64,000 nucleotides of DNA from an uncultured Eubacteriales bacterium. GTDB taxonomy: Bacteria > Bacillota > Clostridia > Lachnospirales > Lachnospiraceae. The notes under the pieces were generated by a model. That model did not search any database, was not told the DNA's origin, and was given only the letters and a program-made list of their open reading frames with translations. Location: positions 1 to 64,000 of the forward strand of contig ONOC01000004.1 in NCBI GenBank assembly GCA_900319355.1, given 5' to 3'. Position numbers and translations under genes: made by a program. Below are positions 33,581 to 40,673 of this stretch, piece after piece; position 1 is the first letter of the stretch; each line of letters starts with the position of its first letter.

Positions 33581-34432
33581 TTACGCCTTTCCGTCCGCGC
33601 CGCAGACCTTCATTCTGTATTTAACCTGTTCGATCACGGCTTCGCGTCCCTTTGCCTGATACTTCTTCGGGTCGAAGACATCAGGATCTCCCTTGATGTA
33701 TGCCTTAACCGCATCCGTATAGGCCTTGCGCAGCTCCGTCGCAAAATTCACCTTGCAGATGCCGCGTTCAACGCAGGAACGAACCTGATCATCGGTCAGT
33801 CCTGAAGCGCCGTGAAGAACCAGCGGAATATCTACGACTTTTCTGATCTCCGCGAGGCGGTTCACATCAAGAACCGGCGTTCCCTTATAAAATCCGTGCG
33901 ATGTGCCGATGCCGACCGCCAGGGAATTGATGCCCGTCCGCTCCGCGAACTCACGGGCTTCCTGCGGATCCGTATAGATATCCTTTCCGTCAGAAGTGGT
34001 GTCGTCCTCCTTGCCGCCGACTTTTCCGAGCTCAGCCTCTACAGGAACACCGGCTGCATGCGCCATCTCAACAACCTTGGAAGAAATTGCGATGTTATCT
34101 TCATACGGCAGTTTGGAGCCATCGATCATGACAGAGGTGTAGCCGGCGCGTACACACTTCACAGCCATCTCAAAACTCGGGCCGTGATCCAGATGCAGGC
34201 AGACCGGCACATCAGCTTCTGAAGCCGCTGCCGCAACCATATGAGCAAACATCACGGGATCCGCATATTTCAGGGTGCCGCCTGTGGTCTGGATCATCAC
34301 CGGTGCCCGCAGTTCCTGCGCCGCAGCCACGATAGCCTGAACCATTTCCATATTCTCCGCATTAAATGCGCCAACTGCATAATGACGTTTCTGTGCATCA
34401 AGAAGCATTTCCTCAGAAGTTACAAGAGCCAT
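33581..34432 (-). CDS. Class II ketose-bisphosphate aldolase
   Basis: This zinc enzyme cleaves fructose or tagatose 1,6-bisphosphate into two triose phosphates. The ATG at 34432 is preferred, since GGGAGG lies six bases upstream; the ATG at 34438 would touch that site. The 283-residue product has the GatY/KbaY/FbaA motifs: AVGAFNAEN, the zinc-site LHLDHGPSFEM (about residues 78-88), VEAELGKVGGKED (about 131-143) and the LHGASGLTDDQV block. With the PfkB kinase it closes a path from a sugar phosphate to glycolysis. It is the first gene of the operon, just behind the promoter at 34580-34608. Confidence 0.93.
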   Translation of the reverse strand: MALVTSEEMLLDAQKRHYAVGAFNAENMEMVQAIVAAAQELRAPVMIQTTGGTLKYADPVMFAHMVAAAASEADVPVCLHLDHGPSFEMAVKCVRAGYTSVMIDGSKLPYEDNIAISSKVVEMAHAAGVPVEAELGKVGGKEDDTTSDGKDIYTDPQEAREFAERTGINSLAVGIGTSHGFYKGTPVLDVNRLAEIRKVVDIPLVLHGASGLTDDQVRSCVERGICKVNFATELRKAYTDAVKAYIKGDPDVFDPKKYQAKGREAVIEQVKYRMKVCGADGKA

Positions 34433-34547
34433 TTTCATCCTCCCATCCGGTTCGAAACCGGAAAAAGCAGGCTTACCTGCAGCGCAGGTGCCAACACCAG
34501 AATTTTACCGTCCGCCGTTCATGCTATCCGCGATTTTTCATCCCGAT

Positions 34548-34631
34548 AACCGAACCGATTCGGTTTTGCTATAACTCGAATTATAAAGATGTTTAAAATC
34601 ATTGTCAACAGAATTTTCCGAATCGGTTCGG
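34548..34631 (-). promoter_or_regulatory. Near-consensus promoter flanked by two LacI-type operators
   Basis: On the minus strand TTGACA (34608-34603), a 17-base spacer and TATAAT (34585-34580) form a perfect sigma-A promoter for the aldolase-kinase operon. An 18-base imperfect palindrome, AACCGAACCGATTCGGTT (34548-34565), lies just downstream of the start point. A second, CCGAATCGGTTCGG (34618-34631), lies just upstream of the -35 box. Their centres are 68 bases apart. Two sites around one strong promoter suggest tight repression, possibly by looping, by the LacI protein encoded in the operon. Confidence 0.85.
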
Positions 34632-34688
34632 TTTTCCGGCGCAGAGTGTAAATAAAGTGGCTTATGTTTATTCGTTGTCAGCCACTGT

Positions 34689-34823
34689 CACACGCAAAGG
34701 GGTTCAGAAGCGACGCGCTCTCGCTTGTCCTCAGCGCAGCGGTGCATAAATTCGCCCTTTGCTGTCGCTCGGGCTCATTAAGCACCGGCGCTTGCGGATG
34801 TCGCGTCTGAACCCCTTTGTGTG
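34689..34823. repeat. 135-base element with long terminal inverted repeats
   Basis: The ends CACACGCAAAGGGGTTCAGA (from 34689) and the complement of TCTGAACCCCTTTGTGTG (to 34823) form an inverted repeat of about 24 to 26 bases with two small differences. The inside is GC-rich with no coding sequence. The element lies between the aldolase promoter and the FucU-like gene. It resembles a small non-autonomous insertion or a long-stem RNA or terminator structure. Confidence 0.6.
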
Positions 34824-34851
34824 CTCCGTGTCTGAACTGTGATTAAGACAG

Positions 34852-34901
34852 TGAAACGTTTCATTTTTTCTGTTGAAATCTGCCGGCCGACACATTACAA
34901 T
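34852..34901 (+). promoter_or_regulatory. Promoter and LacI-type operator of the FucU-like gene
   Basis: TTGAAA (34873-34878), a 17-base spacer and TACAAT (34896-34901) form a promoter. Ten bases upstream of the -35 box is the perfect palindrome TGAAACGTTTCA (34852-34863), with the same AAACGTTTC core as the operators at 6782-6793 and 7932-7941. Here the site lies upstream rather than over the start. Confidence 0.75.
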
Positions 34902-34942
34902 GACCTTAATAACCGTAAATTATTCAGATGGAGGGTTTTGTT

Positions 34943-35413
34943 ATGTTAAAGAATGTACCTGCAATTATGCCGCCGGAACTGTTAAAGGTCATCTGCGAGA
35001 TGGGCCATTCCGACCGTCTTGTGATTTCCGACGGAAACTTCCCTGTACCTACCATGGCTAAGAATGCTGTTACGATCAATATGCAGGGTCATGGTGTTCC
35101 GGAGATCCTTGATGCTATTCTTCAGTTCTTCCCGCTGGATCCGTATGTAGAGCATCCGGTGAATCTGATGGAAGTGATGCCGGGAGACAACGTAGAGACT
35201 CCGATCTGGGATACCTACAAGGAAATCATTGCAAAATATGACAAGCGCGGCGCTGACGCGGTAGGAACCATCGAGCGTTTCAAATTCTATGAGGAGACTC
35301 AGAAGACCGCATACTGTGTGATCGCTACCAGTGAGACGGCTCTGTACGCGAACATCATGCTGCAGAAAGGTGTTGTCCTTCCTGAGGATCAGCCGGCTCC
35401 TTATAAGAAATAA
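34943..35413 (+). CDS. RbsD/FucU-family sugar mutarotase
   Basis: Members of this family interconvert ring forms or anomers of fucose or ribose. The ATG at 34943 follows ATGGAGGG, so the upstream ATG at 34928 is part of the ribosome site. The 156-residue product begins MLKNVPAIMPPELLKVICEM and has GHSDRLVISDGNFPVP near residues 21-36 and the C-terminal RFKFYEETQKTAYCVIAT. These match FucU (L-fucose mutarotase) better than RbsD. It is monocistronic, ending at a strong terminator. Its promoter operator ties it to the sugar importer 27 kb away. Confidence 0.88.
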   Translation: MLKNVPAIMPPELLKVICEMGHSDRLVISDGNFPVPTMAKNAVTINMQGHGVPEILDAILQFFPLDPYVEHPVNLMEVMPGDNVETPIWDTYKEIIAKYDKRGADAVGTIERFKFYEETQKTAYCVIATSETALYANIMLQKGVVLPEDQPAPYKK

Positions 35414-35468
35414 CCGGTAATTACAGAAAATAAAGGCAAACAGAATCACTGCGCCGTCCGACGCATTG

Positions 35469-35518
35469 AAAAAAGACTGTGATGAAGCGCGTTTCCACGT
35501 TCCCTCACAGTCTTTTTT
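35469..35518 (+). terminator. Terminator of the FucU-like gene
   Basis: AAAAAAGACTGTGA pairs with TCACAGTCTTTTTT around an internal region that can form a further small stem. The T run makes it a clear intrinsic terminator on the plus strand, and the A run could also allow it to work on the minus strand. Confidence 0.88.
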
Positions 35519-35544
35519 ATGCTGTTTAACATGTTACCTGACTG

Positions 35545-35582
35545 AAAAAACCGCCCGCCGTTCTTTCATGACCGACAGGCGG
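35545..35582 (-). terminator. Terminator of the polysaccharide operon
   Basis: On the minus strand CCGCCTGTCG pairs with CGGCGGGCGG (with G-U pairs), followed by TTTTTT. It lies 10 bases past the stop of the last gene of the polysaccharide cluster. Confidence 0.82.
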
Positions 35583-35591
35583 CAAACCTCT

Positions 35592-36635
35592 TCATAAATT
35601 TCCTTCCCTGATGATTTTTATCGTATGCGCGAATCCCGTTGCCGCGCTGTACAGACCCTGCCATCCCAGCTGCTCCAGTTTTTCGGCATTCAGGCTGCTG
35701 TTATCCATAGGATTAACCTGCCTGCTGTCCTGCTGCACCGCATGCACCATGACCCTGACGCCGGCCTCTCCTGCTAACAGTTCTGCCATATCTCTGATGC
35801 TTGCGATGCCGGATCGATTGCTGATATTGTAGGCGCAGGCTTCCTTACCTCTGACCAGAACAGTAAGAATGGCGCTGGCACAGTCTATGCTGTAGCACCA
35901 GGAGCGAAGCTGCTTTCCCGCGGAATTCATGACCAGGTCTTTGCCGTCCGCCGCGCGGTAGGCAAAGGCATCCGCCACATGCGTATCTCTTCTTCCGGCT
36001 GTGGGGCCGTAGATGTGCCCCGGACGGACAACCGTGGTCTTTACATGGCGTTCCTGACTGAAACAGGCGCACATCGTTTCCGCCGCTCTTTTTGACGAAG
36101 GATAAGAACTTCTGGGATTCAATATATCAACCCAGCCATATTCATCTTCTGTGAACGGAGCCGGATCCGTTTTTCTCCCATAGACCTCAGAGGAGCTGAT
36201 ATAGAGAAAATTCTGACACTTATGTATTTCTGCATAGTTCAGGAGCTCATATGTCCCCATGAAATTATCCAGCATGGTTTCTATACCATGTGAACTGATA
36301 TCCGTCGGGGCCGAATTGGATGCTCCATGTATGACATAATCCGCAGAAAAATCCAGCTGATTCTTCTTTGTGGCATCATATGAAACAAAGCAATAATGCG
36401 GATCATCTGTCCACCGCACAAACCTTCTGTCCATTTTTTCTCTGTTTCTTCCCGCGGCATAAACTTTAATGTTCCGGTCCGAAAAAAGCAGCAGATCCAC
36501 AACAGGAGAACAGACGGCACCCGATGCCCCGGTAACAAGCACCGACCGGTTACGCAATGCGTCAAAAATCTCCTTATTTTTCTCAATCGTCAGCCTGAGA
36601 TCATCCAGGTAGGTTTTACTATCATACAGTGACAC
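35592..36635 (-). CDS. NAD-dependent epimerase/dehydratase (extended SDR)
   Basis: This is probably a nucleotide-sugar or nucleotide-alditol modifying enzyme in surface polysaccharide synthesis. The 347-residue product has a Rossmann motif TGASGAVCSPVVDLL near residues 35-49 and the catalytic YPSSK near 179-183. The substrate segment VVRPGHIYGP follows. It is the last gene of the cluster, right after a CTP:sugar-phosphate cytidylyltransferase and LicD. Together these suggest that it reduces or epimerises the precursor that becomes CDP-activated. The exact reaction cannot be deduced. Confidence 0.85.
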   Translation of the reverse strand: MSLYDSKTYLDDLRLTIEKNKEIFDALRNRSVLVTGASGAVCSPVVDLLLFSDRNIKVYAAGRNREKMDRRFVRWTDDPHYCFVSYDATKKNQLDFSADYVIHGASNSAPTDISSHGIETMLDNFMGTYELLNYAEIHKCQNFLYISSSEVYGRKTDPAPFTEDEYGWVDILNPRSSYPSSKRAAETMCACFSQERHVKTTVVRPGHIYGPTAGRRDTHVADAFAYRAADGKDLVMNSAGKQLRSWCYSIDCASAILTVLVRGKEACAYNISNRSGIASIRDMAELLAGEAGVRVMVHAVQQDSRQVNPMDNSSLNAEKLEQLGWQGLYSAATGFAHTIKIIREGNL

Positions 36636-36677
36636 AGAAACATCCCCTTAACTTCTCTTATGACACCTTTTACGGCC

Positions 36678-37394
36678 TTATTTCAGCCAGTCCGATTTTC
36701 TGGCCAGCAGCAGCGCCTTAAAGATATCCAGATCTTCAACCGTCGTCAGCTTGATATTTTTCTCTGATCCGTGCGAAAAATAAACCTGTTTTCCCATCTC
36801 GATCATCAGGGTACAGGAAGCAACAGAATTTGTAATGCCTGCCGCCAGGGCATCCCTGTGCAGCTGACAGATATCGCCGAGTTTAAATCCCTGAGGCGTC
36901 TGTGTTCTCTTCAGCTGGTCTCTCGGGTAAGCTCCCGTTGAAATAATATGATCCTCTGTCATCAGCATGGCTTCCGCACAGGGAATCACGGTAATGGCAT
37001 TGCCATACTGTCTTGTTTTTACAATGCAGTCAGAAATGATATCCGCTGACACCATCGGACGAATCCCGTCATGAATCAGAACAATATCGTCCTTATCAAA
37101 ATGTTTCTCAAGTTCAAAGACACCATTCCGTATACTGCTCTGGCCGTTTTCCCCTCCGGGAATGATATACTTCAGCTTCGTAATATTGAACTGTCTGGCG
37201 TAGGCTGAAAGCACATTTTCCCATCCTGCAATGCACACGACAGCAATGGCATCGATCTCCGGATGATTCTGAAAAGCTTCCATGGTATAAACGATCACCG
37301 GCTTCTCATTTACGGTGAGAAACTGCTTCGGTATATCCTGATGCATTCTCTGTCCGGAACCGCCTGCAATAATAAGTGCAATCACTTTATTCAT
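36678..37394 (-). CDS. IspD/TarI-type cytidylyltransferase
   Basis: This enzyme transfers CMP from CTP to a sugar or alditol phosphate. The 238-residue product has the nucleotide-binding start ALIIAGGSGQRMHQDIPKQF-type motif (AGGSGQRM near residues 9-16), VLIHDGIRPMVS near 100, the RTQTPQGF motif near 157 and a C-terminal TTVEDLDIFKALL. The last also occurs in IspD and TarI. The context next to LicD favours a TarI-like role (CDP-ribitol or similar) over isoprenoid synthesis. Several starts are possible (GTG 37409, ATG 37397, ATG 37394); the last is used because GTGAAGGTGAAG lies just upstream. Confidence 0.85.
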   Translation of the reverse strand: MNKVIALIIAGGSGQRMHQDIPKQFLTVNEKPVIVYTMEAFQNHPEIDAIAVVCIAGWENVLSAYARQFNITKLKYIIPGGENGQSSIRNGVFELEKHFDKDDIVLIHDGIRPMVSADIISDCIVKTRQYGNAITVIPCAEAMLMTEDHIISTGAYPRDQLKRTQTPQGFKLGDICQLHRDALAAGITNSVASCTLMIEMGKQVYFSHGSEKNIKLTTVEDLDIFKALLLARKSDWLK

Positions 37395-37397
37395 CAT

Positions 37398-37487
37398 CTT
37401 CACCTTCACAAATGTTTATTTTCTCTGCTTCACCTTCACAAATGTTTATTTTTTCTGCTTCACCTTCACAAAAGTTTATTTTCTCTG
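37398..37487 (-). repeat. Three 30-base tandem repeats at the licD stop codon
   Basis: Three copies (37398-37427, 37428-37457, 37458-37487) of a 30-base unit differ at two positions. Read on the minus strand, each unit carries the last two or three codons of licD, a TAA stop, and the GAAGGTGAAG ribosome site of the next gene. The repeat is therefore a triplication of a gene end plus ribosome site. Confidence 0.9.
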
Positions 37488-38429
37488 CGCCAGATACCAG
37501 GTATAAGGCTTTTCCGTATCCGCTATCAGACTGCCGTGCACACTGTCGGAGCGAATCGGCGTCATGTAGTTATCCCCATACATTCTTTTCAGATTTCTGT
37601 CATAATGGATAAATACCGGTATCTGCATAAACTCAAAACCAGTATACTGCAGTTCATCAAAATCTTCCCGGTTCCGCAGGGTCTGATTCACAGGAATCGG
37701 CAGACTGAGATTGGCGACGAACCGCGTATTTTCTGTGCTGTCATATCGCTTTATTTCATCAATAAAGCTGTGATAAACACTTAAATAATCTGTCCCGCTG
37801 AGTTTATATCTGAAATGATTCGCGAGCTTTCTCAGCTCCGTATGTAATTTTCCGCTTTCATCCCGCCATGGCCTGAAGCAGAAATAATTGACTGAATTCA
37901 GGATAGCTTTATATTCAGCGTTCAATTTCAGTCTGTTTCTGTTCTGCTCATTAAATCTGTCCTGATCATCTGTGACCGTATCAAAGGGAAAAATATCTAT
38001 AAAAATGCCCTGATTAAAATTATTATTTCTCTGATGTTCATATTCAAGAGGAAGAATGCCTGTCGTATCAGAATTTCTCAGCTGTGCATGTCCTCTTGCG
38101 GAGCCGGGGTCTGTTTCCTCTGTCTGCCAGAAATAAGGGCTTTTAAACTCAGATGGTGCGACCTTATTCAGTTTTTCGAATTCGCTTCGCAGCATGGCAA
38201 TATCCATGTCATTGTCCCAGGGAATAAACCCGTGATGCCGCACAGCGCCCAGAAGTGTTCCGCCATCTGCGCAGTATTTAATGTCGTATTTCCTGCAGAC
38301 ACGGTCCAGCTCTGCCAGCAGATCCAGCTGAACAGCCCAGAGCTTTTTCGCCTCTTCGGTCACTGTATAGCCGCAGCGCACCTCTTCTTTATAAAATTCA
38401 TCCGGAATATGTACCTTAAGTTTAACCAT
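37476..38429 (-). CDS. LicD-family phosphotransferase
   Basis: LicD proteins transfer phosphocholine or phospho-alditols from CDP-activated donors to glycans. The 317-residue product has the family signature LDRVCRKYDIKYCADGGTLLGAVRHHGFIPWDNDMDIAM in pieces around residues 39-80: the Asp of YCADGGTLLGAVRH and the DNDMDI metal-binding triad are intact. The neighbouring cytidylyltransferase could make its donor. The start overlaps the end of the flippase gene. Translation ends in the first of three 30-base repeats. Confidence 0.92.
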   Translation of the reverse strand: MVKLKVHIPDEFYKEEVRCGYTVTEEAKKLWAVQLDLLAELDRVCRKYDIKYCADGGTLLGAVRHHGFIPWDNDMDIAMLRSEFEKLNKVAPSEFKSPYFWQTEETDPGSARGHAQLRNSDTTGILPLEYEHQRNNNFNQGIFIDIFPFDTVTDDQDRFNEQNRNRLKLNAEYKAILNSVNYFCFRPWRDESGKLHTELRKLANHFRYKLSGTDYLSVYHSFIDEIKRYDSTENTRFVANLSLPIPVNQTLRNREDFDELQYTGFEFMQIPVFIHYDRNLKRMYGDNYMTPIRSDSVHGSLIADTEKPYTWYLAQRK

Positions 38430-39873
38430 GATTTTTCTTTCCTGTCTTCAGCATCCTTTTACCTTCATCAACAACAGGGTCACGAAGCAGTATAAGCATT
38501 CCTGCGTAAACAGGGACTGCCACGGCAATCTGCACCAGCGTAATCAGTACGCTGCCTTCTTTTCCGCGCGCTATCACCCAGATGACAGCAAACATCACCA
38601 TGCTCGCGGCAAACTTTTTCCACGCGATCCTGCCCAGCTGTTTCCAGCTGGCATATCCTTTGCTCATGTGCATATAGATGATACTGATGACAAGCTCTGC
38701 AATCACACTGGCGGCCGCAGCGCCATCAGCACCATACTTCGGGATAAGCAGGGAATTCAATATAAAATTGACGACGGCCCCTGTTACGATTCCCTTCGAG
38801 CTTCTGGCACGCTGTCCCGAAGGTGTCAGATACTGGGAGCCGAGGATATTACTTATGCAGATGACCAGAGGAAGCGGACTCATGACCCGGAGAAGATTCA
38901 CTACCGGCTCATATCCTCTGCCAAAAAACCACGGCACAAAATTCCGGGCCACTGCGGTCAGACCGAACATGATCGGAATCGCAAGTGCAAACAGGAAATC
39001 AAAGCTCTTGTTTATCTTGTCCTTGATCTCATCGATTTTTCCCTCGGCAAACAGATAGGACTGACGCGAGACCATGACGGTATTCAGTGAAAACAGCAGG
39101 CTTTCCAGCATCCTGACGATTTTTGTCGCCTGTTCATAATATCCGTTTTCAGCCTTTGTTACGGTGATCGCGCCGATCATCGTCTTATCAAGGACCGTAT
39201 AAACAGACGTCGCAATCGTGGGAATGAAGTAGGCAAACGTCTGCTTCAGATGTACCTTATAGGGATGTAATGATTTAAAATCTACCTTCCCGAGCATTCC
39301 CGGGAGATAGGTCCACATGGATATATTGCCCAGCAGCCCCGTGGCTGCCATAATGCCGACATAAAGAAGAACGTCCGTTTCTTTTGTGACGAAAAGAAAC
39401 AGCAGCACGATACCGGCTATTTTTACGATGGTATTTCTGATGACGATGTATTTAAACTTTTCCAGTCCATCGAAATACCAGGATATATCGAAAGCCACGG
39501 CAACAACGGATATCGTCAGGACGCCATAATAAACCGTATACTGCGTAGAAAGCGCGATCCAGACAAGCCATGCCCCCAGTGCTGCCCCTGTGGTCGTGAC
39601 GGAAAGGATCTCAATTTCCCAGAAAAGCTTCGTTGTCTGCTGCTTATCATCCCGGTGCATTGCGATCTCACGCTGTCCGTAGGACGCCGTACCCAGCGCG
39701 GCAAACAACGTAAAATAGGTGACAATGGAATTCGTATAGCTGTAGATGCCGGCGCCCTCCGGCCTCAGCACACGGGAAATATAAGGAGCCGTGATCAGCG
39801 GCGTGATCAGTGTGAGCAGCTGATATAAGGTATTGTATATGTAATTTTTCTTAATGCTGGGTTTATTTTCCAT
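38422..39873 (-). CDS. Polysaccharide flippase (Wzx-type, MATE/MOP superfamily)
   Basis: This membrane protein flips lipid-linked repeat units across the cytoplasmic membrane. The 483-residue product has 12 to 14 hydrophobic segments. Its N-terminal block NYIYNTLYQLLTLITPLITA (residues 10-29) and IYSYTNSIVTYF are characteristic of the PST family of the MOP superfamily. The C-terminal tail is basic (MLKTGKKNHG). It overlaps licD downstream by 8 bases and follows the DUF4422 gene by 29 bases. Confidence 0.93.
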   Translation of the reverse strand: MENKPSIKKNYIYNTLYQLLTLITPLITAPYISRVLRPEGAGIYSYTNSIVTYFTLFAALGTASYGQREIAMHRDDKQQTTKLFWEIEILSVTTTGAALGAWLVWIALSTQYTVYYGVLTISVVAVAFDISWYFDGLEKFKYIVIRNTIVKIAGIVLLFLFVTKETDVLLYVGIMAATGLLGNISMWTYLPGMLGKVDFKSLHPYKVHLKQTFAYFIPTIATSVYTVLDKTMIGAITVTKAENGYYEQATKIVRMLESLLFSLNTVMVSRQSYLFAEGKIDEIKDKINKSFDFLFALAIPIMFGLTAVARNFVPWFFGRGYEPVVNLLRVMSPLPLVICISNILGSQYLTPSGQRARSSKGIVTGAVVNFILNSLLIPKYGADGAAAASVIAELVISIIYMHMSKGYASWKQLGRIAWKKFAASMVMFAVIWVIARGKEGSVLITLVQIAVAVPVYAGMLILLRDPVVDEGKRMLKTGKKNHG

Positions 39874-39902
39874 AAATCAGTTTGTCCCCGACAATAAAAA
39901 TA

Positions 39903-40673
39903 TCACTTTCCCGAACCGGATTCTCTGATATGATAACGGATATTATTTGTCAGGTTTCGTCTCATCAGCCTGATTTTTTCCAGATTCGACATTTCCGTCT
40001 GTATGACCGGCGAATAAAAAGGAATCAGACCGTTGTGGACGGACCATATATTGATGAGCCGTTCAGACAGAAATCCATACAGCCGCTTATCATAGTCATT
40101 CACATCATCCAGCGATACATGCTTCTCAAGTTCGAACAGGATGTCAAACAGCCAGCTGCAATAGGCATCAAACAGCTCTCTTCTGCAATACATCATGTTG
40201 AACAGAGAACACTTATTCTGCGCAAAAAAAGAATCAAAATCGGTCAGATAATCAGGATACTTATCACTGATTACCTGTCTCAGCCTGTCAAAAGTTTCAG
40301 CCGAGCAGCATCCGAGGAGCTGTTCCCTGGCATTCTGCAGAAAAACTGTCTGACAGGGCAGTACAATATCATGATCACGCAGCTGATCTGTCAGCGCCTG
40401 ACAGGACCAGACATCCGATATCCTGCTGCTGAGATTGGATCTGCCGAAATATCTCCTGTAATGCACCAGGCCTTTATATTCGTCCTCCGTGTTCTTCCAG
40501 ATCCAGTACAGTCCTGTCAGTTCGCAGTAATTCGGATTCCTGAGGGAAATATTATCACCGCTGTTATCCTTCAGGTATCCGAGGTCATCCTTTCCCTCGG
40601 CGCCGACCTGAAGAGGCATATATCCATCTAAATGCGGATCATTAAATTTCTTGTGCGCGGCAATATAGATCAT
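39903..40673 (-). CDS. DUF4422 glycosyltransferase-like protein
   Basis: DUF4422 proteins occur in capsule and exopolysaccharide clusters and are thought to be glycosyltransferases. The 256-residue product has the family pattern IAAHKKFNDPHLDGYMPLQV at residues 4-23 (motif AHKKF), the NPNYCELTGLYWIWKN block near 48-63 and the YKGLVHYRRYF motif near 69-79. There is no membrane segment. It overlaps the preceding GT2 gene by 4 bases (an ATGA-type join). Confidence 0.85.
   Translation of the reverse strand: MIYIAAHKKFNDPHLDGYMPLQVGAEGKDDLGYLKDNSGDNISLRNPNYCELTGLYWIWKNTEDEYKGLVHYRRYFGRSNLSSRISDVWSCQALTDQLRDHDIVLPCQTVFLQNAREQLLGCCSAETFDRLRQVISDKYPDYLTDFDSFFAQNKCSLFNMMYCRRELFDAYCSWLFDILFELEKHVSLDDVNDYDKRLYGFLSERLINIWSVHNGLIPFYSPVIQTEMSNLEKIRLMRRNLTNNIRYHIRESGSGK

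Noticed and set aside
34852..34863. AAACGTTTC palindromes as CcpA (cre) sites
   Set aside because: The cre consensus has one extra base on each side of the central CG. These sites are the 12-base form, match one another and stand at a LacI gene, so a dedicated LacI operator is the better explanation. CcpA binding is not fully excluded.
37398..37487. CRISPR-like or operator array
   Set aside because: The three units are contiguous and are explained by duplication of a gene end with its ribosome site.
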